Position numbers and translations under genes: made by a program
Assembly (NCBI GenBank): GCA_029879605.1
Contig: JAOUQA010000186.1
Location: forward strand, 1-5,137
DNA: 5,137 nucleotides
Source of the DNA: Gammaproteobacteria bacterium
Lineage (GTDB): Bacteria > Pseudomonadota > Gammaproteobacteria > SZUA-229
Direction: 5' to 3'
Notes under the pieces: model-generated
The model's database searches: none
What the model saw: the letters and a program-made list of their open reading frames with translations, nothing else
What the model was told of the DNA's origin: nothing
Part shown: one piece after another, positions 4,932-5,137 of the stretch
Layout of the letters: every line of letters begins with the position of its first letter
Numbering within the stretch: the stretch's first letter is position 1

Positions 4932-4967
4932 ACCTGTAAATTTGGGTCTCTCAGTGAAGGCAATATC

Positions 4968-4976
4968 TGGTATCAT
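4968..4976 (+). promoter_or_regulatory. Candidate extended -10 promoter of hisC
   Basis: TGG followed by TATCAT (4971-4976) gives an extended -10 with five of six consensus bases. There is no good -35 at the usual distance. The start would be near 4983, about 24 nt before the hisC start codon. It lies back to back with the heat-shock promoter of hsp20. Confidence 0.45.
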
Positions 4977-4993
4977 TTTGGCAAAATTCAATA

Positions 4994-4998
4994 GAGGA
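4994..4998 (+). promoter_or_regulatory. Shine-Dalgarno deciding the TTG start of hisC
   Basis: GAGGA lies 8 nt before TTG at 5007 and directly overlaps the in-frame stop at 4992-4994. It is the only reasonable ribosome site for this frame, and it supports the non-ATG start. Confidence 0.75.
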
Positions 4999-5006
4999 AC
5001 AGGGGT

Positions 5007-5137
5007 TTGAGCAAGCAGCTTACTGATTTTATACGTCCAGAAATTCAGGCATTATCGGCCTATCACGTACCGGATCCCGGTGAGTTGATCAAGCTGGATG
5101 CTATGGAAAATCCCTATTCCTTGCCTGAGAATCTGGT
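5007..5137 (+). CDS. hisC: Histidinol-phosphate aminotransferase HisC (partial, 3' end missing)
   Basis: HisC is a PLP-dependent class I/II aminotransferase that transfers an amino group from glutamate to imidazole-acetol phosphate in histidine biosynthesis; cytosolic. Only the first 43 residues are in the window. They contain the HisC entry segment I-R-P-E-I-Q-A-L-S-A-Y-H-V-P and K-L-D-A-M-E-N-P-Y-S-L-P, equivalent to the conserved L-x-x-N/M-E-N-P of the family. The PLP lysine and phosphate-binding residues lie beyond the end. The start is the rare TTG at 5007-5009: an in-frame TAG at 4992-4994 blocks any earlier start, the next ATG (5100) would remove the conserved segment, and GAGGA (4994-4998) is spaced 8 nt. 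No other his gene is visible, so whether it is in a his operon cannot be told. A related PLP aminotransferase is possible but less likely. Confidence 0.88.
   Translation, partial: MSKQLTDFIRPEIQALSAYHVPDPGELIKLDAMENPYSLPENL

Noticed and set aside
4930..4949. Inverted repeat AGACC-N10-GGTCT in the hsp20-hisC gap
   Set aside because: The arms are only 5 bp with a 10-nt spacer and overlap the sigma-32 -35; not distinct from chance and not a CIRCE element.

Overview
The window is an ordinary-looking chromosomal stretch from a gammaproteobacterium with a moderately AT-rich genome. The evidence is an Hda-type DnaA regulator, a CnoX/YbbN-type thioredoxin-TPR protein, a YfgD-type ArsC protein next to WrbA and a DUF2069 membrane protein, a lipoprotein with a classical lipobox, and enterobacterial-style sigma-70 and sigma-32 promoters. 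The species cannot be named from the sequence. I see no mobile element, CRISPR array, tRNA or rRNA.

Layout. Positions 1-1421 (+ strand) carry the C-terminal part of hda, then 37 bases later a CnoX-like gene, closed by a strong symmetric terminator (1425-1454). Positions 1486-3714 are all on the - strand. Read in transcription order, they hold an arsC-like gene, wrbA and a DUF2069 gene packed stop-to-start; a hemerythrin-like gene 42 bases further on; and a separately promoted cold-shock protein gene with a leader of about 140 nt, which converges on the CnoX terminator. Positions 3715-3919 are a divergent control region with candidate promoters both ways and two inverted repeats. Positions 3920-4360 (+) encode a LysM lipoprotein that converges on a small heat shock protein gene (4426-4863, -) through a second symmetric terminator. 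The hsp20 gene has a near-consensus sigma-32 promoter. The start of hisC (TTG start, 5007) is divergent from it and runs off the end.

How the genes work together. The theme is housekeeping plus stress response: replication-initiation control (Hda), redox and holdase chaperoning (CnoX, Hsp20), quinone/flavin redox (WrbA), a glutaredoxin-linked ArsC fold, a possible di-iron helical bundle, and cold-shock RNA chaperoning (Csp). Regulation is easier to read here than new biochemistry. The points most worth checking are the remodelled redox motif of the CnoX protein (WSEPC), the Asn in place of the usual first His of the hemerythrin-like protein, the structured csp leader, the inverted repeats over the arsC promoter, and the sigma-32 promoter of hsp20. 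I found no convincing undescribed system.
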